Assembly: GCA_021774015.1 (NCBI GenBank) | Contig: JAJFJO010000412.1 | Span: 1-5,245, forward strand | Length of the DNA: 5,245 nt | DNA from: Gammaproteobacteria bacterium | GTDB lineage: Bacteria > Pseudomonadota > Gammaproteobacteria > Coxiellales > Coxiellaceae | Reading direction: 5' to 3' | In this document: positions 1 through 5,245 of the stretch, piece by piece | Position numbering within the stretch: the first letter of the stretch is position 1 | Layout: each line of letters opens with the position of its first letter | Program-made: the position numbers and the translations under genes | The notes under the pieces: model-generated | The model's input: only the letters and a program-made list of their open reading frames with translations | Told to the model about the DNA's origin: nothing | Databases searched by the model: none

Positions 1-93
1 GGTTGCTTGCGCTAGCATGGTTGTCTTGCCCCGTTAATAATTAGTAAAACGTTATTCTAGCAGGTCATAGGAACACTGTGTAGTAGAGCGTGC

Positions 94-1566
94 TCATGTA
101 TTATTTTCTTCAACAGGCGTATTTTGCAGCTTTTTCAACCATGGGGTAAGGGCTAATAAAGTGATGCCTACTAGTATGGCAATAACAGCATAGACTAAAA
201 AGGCGTGCCCATAAATGGCAGTGATATCAGTTAGTCTGGTGATGTTTGTAGGAATGCTGGCTATCATTGCTAGATGCCCAGCAAGCTCACCACCAAAGCC
301 GAGCGCTAAAAACCATACACCCATCATTAACCCAGTGACATTTTTGGGGGCGAGCTCGGTAACCATCGATAAGCCAATGGGCGATAACAACATCTCACCA
401 AAAGTTAGCAACAAATAAAACCCAACCAGCCAGCCGATATGAATTTTTTCGTTTAGCAGCGTAAAGTGAGTTGAGGCGACTAATATGAGCATCGCAGCGG
501 CAAGAGATATTATACCAAATGCAAATTTGATGCTGATAGCAGGGCGATGCGCGGCATCATAGTTAAATTTTTGCCATAGCCGGGCAAGAGGTAGAGCCAT
601 AATCACGATAAAAATAGGTTCTAATGACAGAAAAGCTACGGCGGGAATATTAAAGCCATGAACAACCTTGTGAACAGCGCGATCTACAAATAAATTGACA
701 GAAAAAAACATCTGAAAAAATATTGCCCAGAAAAAAATGGAGGCTGTAATTAGAATAATAAGGAGCAACATTCGGTTACGTTCATGCTTATGATAGCGAA
801 AGGCCGAAATAATGAGGCCAAAGAGCAACAAAATCCCTGCGATATTAAGTAGTGTTTCACCCAGCCCAGGAAGCTTAAGCAATAGATAGGTGGTGAGGAT
901 GCCAACGACAATAACAGTAGATAGTAAAACTTTGTTAGAGAGAAAACGAATAAGGCTGGATGAGTAAGTGCTTTTTCTGATGGGTGAACCATAGTCTGCA
1001 AAGGTGTTGTAACCCAATCGGAAAGTGATGATCGCAATAATCATGCCGATTGTGGCGGCAAAAAAAGTCATATTCCAGCCGAAAAATCTTTGAATAAATC
1101 CAGATGATAGCGTCGATAGCAGTATGCCTGTATTAATACCCATATAAAATATAGTAAAACCCGAGTCGCGTCGGGGGTCTTGAGGTTTGTAAAATTCACC
1201 AAGATAGGCTGAAATATTGGGTTTTAAAAAACCATTACCCATCACCAAGCAAGCGAGACCCCACAATAACAATGGCTTTTGTAGCGTGGTTAAAACGGCG
1301 TAACCCACACCTAATAAAATCGCACCTAATAAAATAGAATTACGGTAACCAATGATTTTATCCGCTAAAAAACCACCTAGTAATGGAGAGACGTAGACAA
1401 GTGCGGAAAATTCCCCCATGATTAGAAATGATTTTTGGTCGGAAAAGTGTAGGTGTTGCACCATAAAGATAATTAATAAACCTTGAACGATATAAAACCC
1501 AAAACGTTCCCACATTTCAGTGAGGAAGAGTGGGATAAGTGCTTGTGGGTGTTTCATTCTTAACAT
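94..1566 (-). CDS. POT/PTR2-family proton-dependent di/tripeptide transporter
   Basis: Inner-membrane major-facilitator protein that should import di- and tripeptides together with protons. Its 490 residues fit the family (E. coli DtpA is about 500). TM1 has the POT signature ExxERF as E17, E20, R21, F22, followed by GFY where YY is more usual. The TM2-TM3 segment GGFLADKIIG begins near residue 64. TM4 has NGFLKPN with the conserved lysine at 115. FYMGINTG (140-147) matches the second PTR2 signature. TM10 has FGEMLLSPIGLSM (389-401) with Glu391, and LAP follows at 405-407. Two extra hydrophobic helices at about 212-256, between TM6 and TM7, are typical of bacterial POTs. An unusual point is that TM7 reads FWAIFFQ, with Phe284 where an acidic residue is common. 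The first ATG is chosen because AAGGAA lies 7 nt upstream; the ATG at codon 4 would be too far from it. The family is certain, but substrate preference cannot be read from sequence. Confidence 0.95.
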   Translation of the reverse strand: MLRMKHPQALIPLFLTEMWERFGFYIVQGLLIIFMVQHLHFSDQKSFLIMGEFSALVYVSPLLGGFLADKIIGYRNSILLGAILLGVGYAVLTTLQKPLLLWGLACLVMGNGFLKPNISAYLGEFYKPQDPRRDSGFTIFYMGINTGILLSTLSSGFIQRFFGWNMTFFAATIGMIIAIITFRLGYNTFADYGSPIRKSTYSSSLIRFLSNKVLLSTVIVVGILTTYLLLKLPGLGETLLNIAGILLLFGLIISAFRYHKHERNRMLLLIILITASIFFWAIFFQMFFSVNLFVDRAVHKVVHGFNIPAVAFLSLEPIFIVIMALPLARLWQKFNYDAAHRPAISIKFAFGIISLAAAMLILVASTHFTLLNEKIHIGWLVGFYLLLTFGEMLLSPIGLSMVTELAPKNVTGLMMGVWFLALGFGGELAGHLAMIASIPTNITRLTDITAIYGHAFLVYAVIAILVGITLLALTPWLKKLQNTPVEENNT

Positions 1567-1573
1567 AGGTCGA

Positions 1574-1579
1574 TTCCTT
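1574..1579 (-). promoter_or_regulatory. Ribosome binding site of the POT transporter gene
   Basis: The minus strand reads AAGGAA, 7 nt before the ATG at 1566-1564. This spacing decides for the first of the two close in-frame ATGs; the second, three codons later, would be about 16 nt away. Confidence 0.75.
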
Positions 1580-1596
1580 AATCAGTGATCAGGACG

Positions 1597-1625
1597 ATTC
1601 TATCTGTGATGTCGGACTTGTGCAA
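1597..1625 (-). promoter_or_regulatory. Candidate sigma-70 promoter of the POT transporter gene
   Basis: On the minus strand, TTGCAC (1625-1620) is followed after 17 nt by TAGAAT (1602-1597). The -10 matches consensus at 5 of 6 positions with ideal spacing, but the -35 matches well only in its first half. Transcription would start near 1590, giving a leader of about 25 nt that contains the ribosome binding site. It lies in the 77-bp gap after the acetyltransferase gene, so the transporter may be expressed alone as well as by read-through. This is read by eye and is a prediction. Confidence 0.45.
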
Positions 1626-1643
1626 ACGGTAGGGGGTGGCGTG

Positions 1644-2249
1644 TTAAACAGTTTCTTTTGATTTGGCTTTTTGTTTGTTCATCTGCTTTGCGAAATACAT
1701 GGTTGGCGTCATGCCAAACATCTCGATATTATGCGTCTTGCCTTGATAGAAGCGATAGTTTTTTAGCTGGCCTTCACGGTCAAAACCTAACCGTTCTAGC
1801 AAACCAATCGATGCGTCATTGTGTGGTGTGGTGACAGCTTCCATACGATGAATGCCCATATACAAAAAAGCGTAGCTCAAAACACGGTTGATTGCGCGAG
1901 ACATGACTTTCTTACGCCAGTACTCTTGTGATAAGTCGTAACACAATTCAGCACGGTGATGGAAGTTGTTGATATACAAACCAACGGCACCGATCATGCG
2001 GTCATCGCTTTTGGTTGCAATAGTCCAATAGATGCCGCGTTTTTGTTCAAATACCTTGCGGCAGTATTCGATTTCTTGCTTAGCCTCTTCAGGCGTTGTG
2101 GGGTTAGTGGCTAGAATGTGCTTGCCGACTTCGGGGTCGGAATAGTATTTGAAAAAATCATCAGTATCAGAAATGCGTTGTTCACGAAGGTATATCTCGT
2201 CATCAATCTCGAGGGTGGGGAATGGCTGATTGTAAAAGTCTCGTATCAT
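1644..2249 (-). CDS. RimJ/RimL-type GNAT N-acetyltransferase
   Basis: A cytoplasmic acetyltransferase of 201 residues expected to move an acetyl group from acetyl-CoA to an amine; the acceptor is unknown. The fold is recognised from the RimJ/RimL pattern: an N-terminal strand IYLREQRISDTDDFFKYYSD (about 19-38), a central strand MIGAVGLYI (85-93), ELCYDLSQEYWRKKVMSRAI (101-120) as motif A with the start of its helix, and NDASIGLLERLGFDREG (144-160) as motif B, ending in the usual LLE-LGF-REG. An oddity is that the acetyl-CoA pyrophosphate loop, normally W-G-K-G-x-M/A, reads W-R-K-K-V-M (111-116), so its key glycine is lysine. The C-terminal tail is lysine-rich (KQMNKQKAKSKE). Upstream is a perfect TATAAT; the ribosome binding site AAGGT is 12 nt from the ATG, rather far. 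The transporter gene follows on the same strand after 77 bp, with no clear functional link. Equating it with RimI, RimJ or RimL themselves would be unjustified. Confidence 0.9.
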   Translation of the reverse strand: MIRDFYNQPFPTLEIDDEIYLREQRISDTDDFFKYYSDPEVGKHILATNPTTPEEAKQEIEYCRKVFEQKRGIYWTIATKSDDRMIGAVGLYINNFHHRAELCYDLSQEYWRKKVMSRAINRVLSYAFLYMGIHRMEAVTTPHNDASIGLLERLGFDREGQLKNYRFYQGKTHNIEMFGMTPTMYFAKQMNKQKAKSKETV

Positions 2250-2285
2250 GCGCTGTTATTTACCTTATTTTTAATACGTAGAAGC

Positions 2286-2291
2286 ATTATA
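2286..2291 (-). promoter_or_regulatory. -10 element of the GNAT acetyltransferase promoter
   Basis: The minus strand reads a perfect TATAAT, 36 nt before the ATG. The start of transcription would fall near 2279, leaving a leader of about 30 nt. No good -35 hexamer is seen at 16-19 nt spacing (best case 2 of 6 matches), so the promoter may need an activator or be weak. Confidence 0.5.
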
Positions 2292-2337
2292 TCGTAAAAA
2301 CCTTAAGAAAGTATTAGGTGAGATTTGTAATAAAAAA

Positions 2338-2368
2338 TGATTATTAATCAAGTGGTTGTCTGATTAAT
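2338..2368. repeat. Cluster of TGATTA half-sites, possible operator
   Basis: TGATTA-T-TAATCA at 2338-2350 is a perfect 13-nt palindrome around position 2344. A further copy, TGATTAAT, lies at 2361-2368 and forms an 8-bp inverted repeat with ATTAATCA at 2343-2350 across a 10-nt spacer. The three half-sites sit between the two divergent genes, a usual place for a regulator. The region is AT-rich, so such short matches are easier to obtain by chance. A role as an operator is inference. Confidence 0.4.
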
Positions 2369-2376
2369 CGAGGTGT

Positions 2377-2409
2377 TTAAAGTCAATATTGGCACAATAT
2401 TGACTTTAA
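2377..2409. repeat. Perfect 14-bp inverted repeat with 5-nt loop upstream of the RpfE-type gene
   Basis: TTAAAGTCAATATT (2377-2390) and its exact reverse complement AATATTGACTTTAA (2396-2409) flank the loop GGCAC. In plus-strand RNA the stem could grow by five more pairs (2372-2376 with 2410-2414), four of them G-U, which the minus-strand RNA could not form. The stem has only 2 G/C pairs in its 14 perfect base pairs and no T-run follows at once, so a classical intrinsic terminator is unlikely. It ends 63 nt before the preferred start of the RpfE-type gene and could be an operator or a leader hairpin. Confidence 0.7.
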
Positions 2410-2462
2410 GTGCTCTATATTTCGCACTCATTTTATGACACCATCGCGACTTTTTTGCTGTT

Positions 2463-2467
2463 GGTGA
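2463..2467 (+). promoter_or_regulatory. Ribosome binding site deciding the start of the RpfE-type gene
   Basis: GGTGA lies 5 nt before the ATG at 2473. The alternative in-frame GTG at 2410 has no purine-rich site before it (AATATTGACTTTAA) and abuts the end of the 14-bp inverted repeat, so the ATG is preferred. Confidence 0.6.
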
Positions 2468-2472
2468 TACTT

Positions 2473-3417
2473 ATGTCGGACCTATCGTTATACCTGCCGG
2501 AAGTTAGCTCTTCACAGCTGCAGCAACTTGATTGCAAGCTACACAAAGAATCTAATGTTAATTCAGTGGATTCTTTATGGCAGGCATTTGGTTGTGATTG
2601 GAATGACGGAGTATCGACTGCAGCGATTACAGCCGCAATAGATGGCCTGGACCCAGAATATCATTGGCTGCGTGCTGACCCTGTTGCGCTACAAATCGAT
2701 TTGGTTCATGTGTACATGCTCAGTAATGGGCAATTGAAGTTGCAACAGCATGAGATAGATAGTTTGCGTGATAATATTAATGTGCACCTTCAAGAATATA
2801 ATTTAGAACTGTTGACGCCTCATCCTCAGCGTTGGTATATCCGTGTTCCCAACCCCGTGCAACTCAAGACATTTGATCATGCAGGATTACTTGGCCGATC
2901 TATTCGCGACCGGATGCCTGCAGACCCACACTATTTAAACATATTTACTGAGCTGCAAATGTTGTTGCATCAGTCAGCTATTAACCAACAGCGTATTGCG
3001 GTGGGCAAACAAGCGGTCGATGCGTTGTGGTTGTGGGGTGGTGGTCAGAAATTACAGTTTAATAAAGCGTCGCAGTGGACGAGTGTGATTAGCGACATAG
3101 TGTACGCACAAGGTCTGGGGCAAATCACTCACACGCCCTTTATTGCGTTAGAAACCGATTCTGCTAAGCTTATACAAAGTTTTGTTCAAGACGAAGGATT
3201 GTATTTAATCGCGACGGAGCAGTTTGTATTAATAGATCCGAGCAGTGACAATTTTACAAGGGAATTACTAAGATTTTGGCGCCCGATTTATAATGCATGG
3301 CATGCTAAAAAAATAGCAACCATGACATTATATTTAGAAGACGGGGTTTTTTCTCTGGTGCGATTTGAACATATTTTCAAAAAAATGTTAAAACGAATGA
3401 CTCAATTTTTAGGCTGA
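2473..3417 (+). CDS. RpfE-type protein (conserved, biochemical function unknown)
   Basis: A soluble-looking protein of 314 residues of the family named after Xanthomonas RpfE; some databases label members phosphoglycerate mutase, for which I see no catalytic motif. The match rests on ordered blocks recalled for this family: MSDLSLYLPEV at the N-terminus, WLRADPVALQID (65-76), HPQRWYIR (117-124), LGRSIRDRMPADPHYLN (140-156), ELQMLLHQSAIN (160-171) and the invariant-looking LWLWGGG (185-191). The C-terminal third is less distinctive. The frame is open to a GTG at 2410, which would add 21 mostly hydrophobic residues resembling a membrane segment. I reject that because family members start at the LYLP block and because GGTGA precedes the ATG. 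recJ follows after 55 bp on the same strand, a linkage also known in the Xanthomonas rpf region, suggesting co-transcription. In Xanthomonas the gene was tied to extracellular enzyme production, but no rpfF, rpfC or rpfG is present here, so a signalling role should not be assumed. Confidence 0.8.
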   Translation: MSDLSLYLPEVSSSQLQQLDCKLHKESNVNSVDSLWQAFGCDWNDGVSTAAITAAIDGLDPEYHWLRADPVALQIDLVHVYMLSNGQLKLQQHEIDSLRDNINVHLQEYNLELLTPHPQRWYIRVPNPVQLKTFDHAGLLGRSIRDRMPADPHYLNIFTELQMLLHQSAINQQRIAVGKQAVDALWLWGGGQKLQFNKASQWTSVISDIVYAQGLGQITHTPFIALETDSAKLIQSFVQDEGLYLIATEQFVLIDPSSDNFTRELLRFWRPIYNAWHAKKIATMTLYLEDGVFSLVRFEHIFKKMLKRMTQFLG

Positions 3418-3423
3418 TAACAA

Positions 3424-3429
3424 TATAAT
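3424..3429 (+). promoter_or_regulatory. Possible -10 element for recJ
   Basis: A perfect TATAAT lies in the 55-bp gap between the RpfE-type gene and recJ, 43 nt before the recJ ATG. No good -35 hexamer is found 16-18 nt upstream (CTCAAT at 17 nt), and the gap is very AT-rich, so this may be chance. If real, it would let recJ be transcribed without its upstream neighbour. Confidence 0.3.
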
Positions 3430-3461
3430 ATTATTATGCAACAATCTATGACAATAATTAA

Positions 3462-3467
3462 AAGGAA
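3462..3467 (+). promoter_or_regulatory. recJ: Ribosome binding site of recJ
   Basis: AAGGAA lies 5 nt before the ATG at 3473, a strong site that fixes the start. ATGs at 3436 and 3448 are out of frame with recJ. Confidence 0.8.
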
Positions 3468-3472
3468 GCAGT

Positions 3473-5200
3473 ATGCTTAAACGCATTATTCGCAGAGAAG
3501 CTCATGTGGTGCTGGACGATGTATCTAATTTAGACCCTCTCTTAAAACGTATTTATACAATGCGAGATATTGATGGCTCAGAAGATTTGAACCGTGAGCT
3601 TAACAGTTTATTACCTTTTAATACACTGGTTGATATCGAGAAGGCGGCGAAGCGCTTAGCCGACGCTTTGGAAAAACAAGAGCATATTTTAATTGTGGGT
3701 GACTTTGATACAGATGGTGCAACAAGTAGTGCGCTGGCTGTGAGTGTGTTGCAAGCGTTTGGTGCGCAGCATGTCAGTTATTTAGTACCCAATCGTTTTA
3801 CTTATGGTTATGGTTTAACACCCGGCATTGTCGATGAAGCGGCAACGAAGAAACCTAATTTAATTGTTACTGTGGATAATGGTGTTGCTAGTCACGATGG
3901 TGTATTGCGAGCAAAAGAGCATGATATAGAAGTGATTGTAACAGATCATCATTTGCCTCCGGACACATTGCCAGACGCTTATGCTATCGTAAACCCAAAT
4001 CGAAAAGATGATCTATTTCCAAGTAAATGTTTAGCGGGCGTGGGTGTTATTTTTTATGTAATGTTAGCGCTGCGTCATGAGTTAAAAGAAAAAAATTGGT
4101 TTGAGACGCACAATATTTCTTGCCCCAACATGGGCAGTTTTCTTGATTTAGTGGCGTTGGGAACAGTTGCTGATATGGTGCCACTGGATAAAAACAATCG
4201 TATATTGGTGCACCAGGGGGTAAAGCGAATGCGTGCAGGTGCATTGCGCCCGGGTATTCAAGCGCTGATGGACGTTGCGGGACGTGACTATAAAAAAATG
4301 CGTGCCTCTGAATGTGGTTTTGTGCTAGGCCCACGGCTGAATGCGGCAGGGCGCCTGGATGACATGTCATTAGGGATATCCTGTTTGTTAGCGCCAAATT
4401 TAGGAAAGGCAAAAGGTTTGGCGAAGCAGTTAGAAGATTTAAATCATGAGCGTCGTGGTATTGAGGCTCAGATGCAAAAAGAAGCTTTTGATATTGTAGA
4501 CGCGTTAAACCTTACTAAAAAATTGCCTGCGGGTTTGTGTTTGCATGATAAGAAGTGGCATCAGGGAGTTGTTGGTTTGGTGGCCTCGCGTGTTAAAGAT
4601 CGTGTGCATCGTCCAGTGATTGCTTTTGCTTTGTCAGATGATGGTATGTTAAAAGGTTCAGCACGTTCTATAAAAGGGATGCATATTCGTGATGCTTTAG
4701 ATAATATTGCCACGCAAAACCCTGAAGTCTTGTCAAAATTTGGTGGCCACGCGATGGCGGCTGGTTTAACTATTAAAGTTGAGCATTTAAAGCAATTCAC
4801 AAAGTTATTTGCAGAAGAAGTAACGCGTCATTTAAAAGAGGAAGATTTGTGCGGTGTGATTGAGTCAGATGGTGAGCTCAATGAAGAACACTTTAACTTA
4901 CCTGTAGCTGAGAAATTGCGTGAAGCTGGACCATGGGGGCAAGGATTTCCAGAGCCTTTGTTCGATGGTCGTTTTCGTTTATATGATCAACGCATTGTTG
5001 GGCAAAAACATTTAAAAGTATTGGTGCGAGTGCCGGAGTCAGACACGTATTTAGAAGGCATTGCTTTTAATGTTGATTTAGATAAATGGCCGAATTCGCG
5101 TTGCGAGTCTGCACAATTAGCCTATCGCTTGGATATCAATGAGTACAATGGTCGCAAAAAGTTGCAACTGATTATTGAAGATCTTTTAGAGCCTGCATAG
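3473..5200 (+). CDS. recJ: Single-stranded-DNA-specific 5'-3' exonuclease RecJ
   Basis: Cytoplasmic exonuclease that degrades single-stranded DNA from 5' ends with Mn2+/Mg2+, acting in RecF-pathway recombination, mismatch repair and processing of stalled forks. Its 575 residues equal the E. coli length within two. All DHH phosphoesterase motifs are intact: VGDFDTDGATS (75-85) with Asp77, Asp79 and Asp81; VTVDNG (132-137) with Asp135; the DHH triad itself at 158-160 followed by LPP; and LDLVALGTVADMVPL (224-238) with Asp234. Then come GPRLNAAGRL (286-295), the DHHA1 domain with HQGVVGLVASRV (363-374) and FGGHAMAAGLTI (423-434), and the C-terminal OB-fold region starting at AGPWGQGFPEPLFDG (485-499). 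Nothing is truncated and no motif residue is missing. It lies 55 bp after the RpfE-type gene and probably shares its transcript. No prfB start follows in the remaining 45 bp. Confidence 0.98.
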   Translation: MLKRIIRREAHVVLDDVSNLDPLLKRIYTMRDIDGSEDLNRELNSLLPFNTLVDIEKAAKRLADALEKQEHILIVGDFDTDGATSSALAVSVLQAFGAQHVSYLVPNRFTYGYGLTPGIVDEAATKKPNLIVTVDNGVASHDGVLRAKEHDIEVIVTDHHLPPDTLPDAYAIVNPNRKDDLFPSKCLAGVGVIFYVMLALRHELKEKNWFETHNISCPNMGSFLDLVALGTVADMVPLDKNNRILVHQGVKRMRAGALRPGIQALMDVAGRDYKKMRASECGFVLGPRLNAAGRLDDMSLGISCLLAPNLGKAKGLAKQLEDLNHERRGIEAQMQKEAFDIVDALNLTKKLPAGLCLHDKKWHQGVVGLVASRVKDRVHRPVIAFALSDDGMLKGSARSIKGMHIRDALDNIATQNPEVLSKFGGHAMAAGLTIKVEHLKQFTKLFAEEVTRHLKEEDLCGVIESDGELNEEHFNLPVAEKLREAGPWGQGFPEPLFDGRFRLYDQRIVGQKHLKVLVRVPESDTYLEGIAFNVDLDKWPNSRCESAQLAYRLDINEYNGRKKLQLIIEDLLEPA

Positions 5201-5245
5201 CTTTGGGGGGTATTTTCTGCCCTGTTGTTTCAGGTGGCTGAAGTT

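Noticed and set aside
1..44. Possible 3' end of a plus-strand gene, with open frames ending at TAA 35-37 or TAG 42-44
   Set aside because: Only 11-14 codons are visible and neither peptide is recognisable; this is no more than chance would give.
1..93. Terminator for the transporter gene
   Set aside because: No stem of useful length followed by a T-run on the minus strand was found; only short palindromes such as GCTAGC (11-16) and AACGTT are present.
1571..1600. Direct repeat CGATTC at 1571-1576 and 1595-1600 upstream of the transporter gene
   Set aside because: Six bases repeated once in a short gap is expected by chance, and one copy overlaps the ribosome binding site and the other the -10.
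2389..2405. Sigma-54-like promoter: TTGGCAC followed by TTGAC at about the right distance
   Set aside because: The -24 part matches well, but the -12 element has AC where GC is needed, and the match lies wholly inside the 14-bp inverted repeat, whose arms and loop produce it.
2416..2421. TATATT as a -10 element for the RpfE-type gene
   Set aside because: No -35 hexamer lies at 16-18 nt; TTGACT (2400-2405) is only 10 nt away and TTGGCA (2389-2394) is 21 nt away. TTGTCT-N16-TAAAGT (2356-2383) is equally weak at 4 of 6 in each half.
5205..5213. GGGGGTAT after recJ recalls the programmed frameshift site of prfB, which often neighbours recJ
   Set aside because: The site in prfB lies about 25 codons into the gene and continues CTTTGAC. 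Here TTTTCTG follows and there is no prfB start or reading frame before it.
5234..5245. GTG at 5234 as the start of a gene running off the right end
   Set aside because: Only four codons are visible, and the G-run that might serve as ribosome binding site is more than 20 nt away.

Overview
The window looks like ordinary chromosomal DNA of a gammaproteobacterium with fairly AT-rich codon use. The evidence is a full-length, E. coli-sized RecJ (575 residues), an RpfE-type protein directly upstream of it (recJ and rpfE are also neighbours in Xanthomonas), and a DtpA-like POT transporter. The gene mix would suit Legionellales or relatives, but that is an inference and no single feature fixes the genus.

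Layout. There are four complete genes in two divergent pairs. On the minus strand, reading leftwards, lie a RimJ/RimL-type GNAT acetyltransferase (1644-2249) and then a proton-coupled peptide transporter of the POT/PTR2 family (94-1566), 77 bp apart. On the plus strand lie an RpfE-type protein of unknown biochemical function (2473-3417) and then recJ (3473-5200), 55 bp apart. The 223 bp between the divergent pairs (2250-2472) is the only sizeable non-coding stretch. It holds a perfect -10 hexamer for the acetyltransferase, a group of TGATTA half-sites forming a small palindrome, and a perfect 14-bp inverted repeat with a 5-nt loop ahead of the RpfE-type gene. Positions 1-93 and 5201-5245 carry no gene or convincing terminator that I can support.

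How the genes work together. RecJ is the 5'-3' single-strand exonuclease of recombination and mismatch repair. The RpfE-type gene is probably co-transcribed with it, although recJ also has a perfect -10 hexamer and a strong ribosome binding site of its own. The peptide transporter imports di- and tripeptides with protons. Its neighbouring acetyltransferase has no evident functional tie to it.

I do not see a new multi-gene system here: no mobile element, CRISPR array, RNA gene or toxin-antitoxin pair. The points most worth a second look are the paired palindromes in the divergent intergenic region, an acetyl-CoA-loop glycine replaced by lysine in the GNAT protein, a TM7 acidic residue replaced by phenylalanine in the transporter, and the uncharacterised RpfE-type protein linked to recJ.
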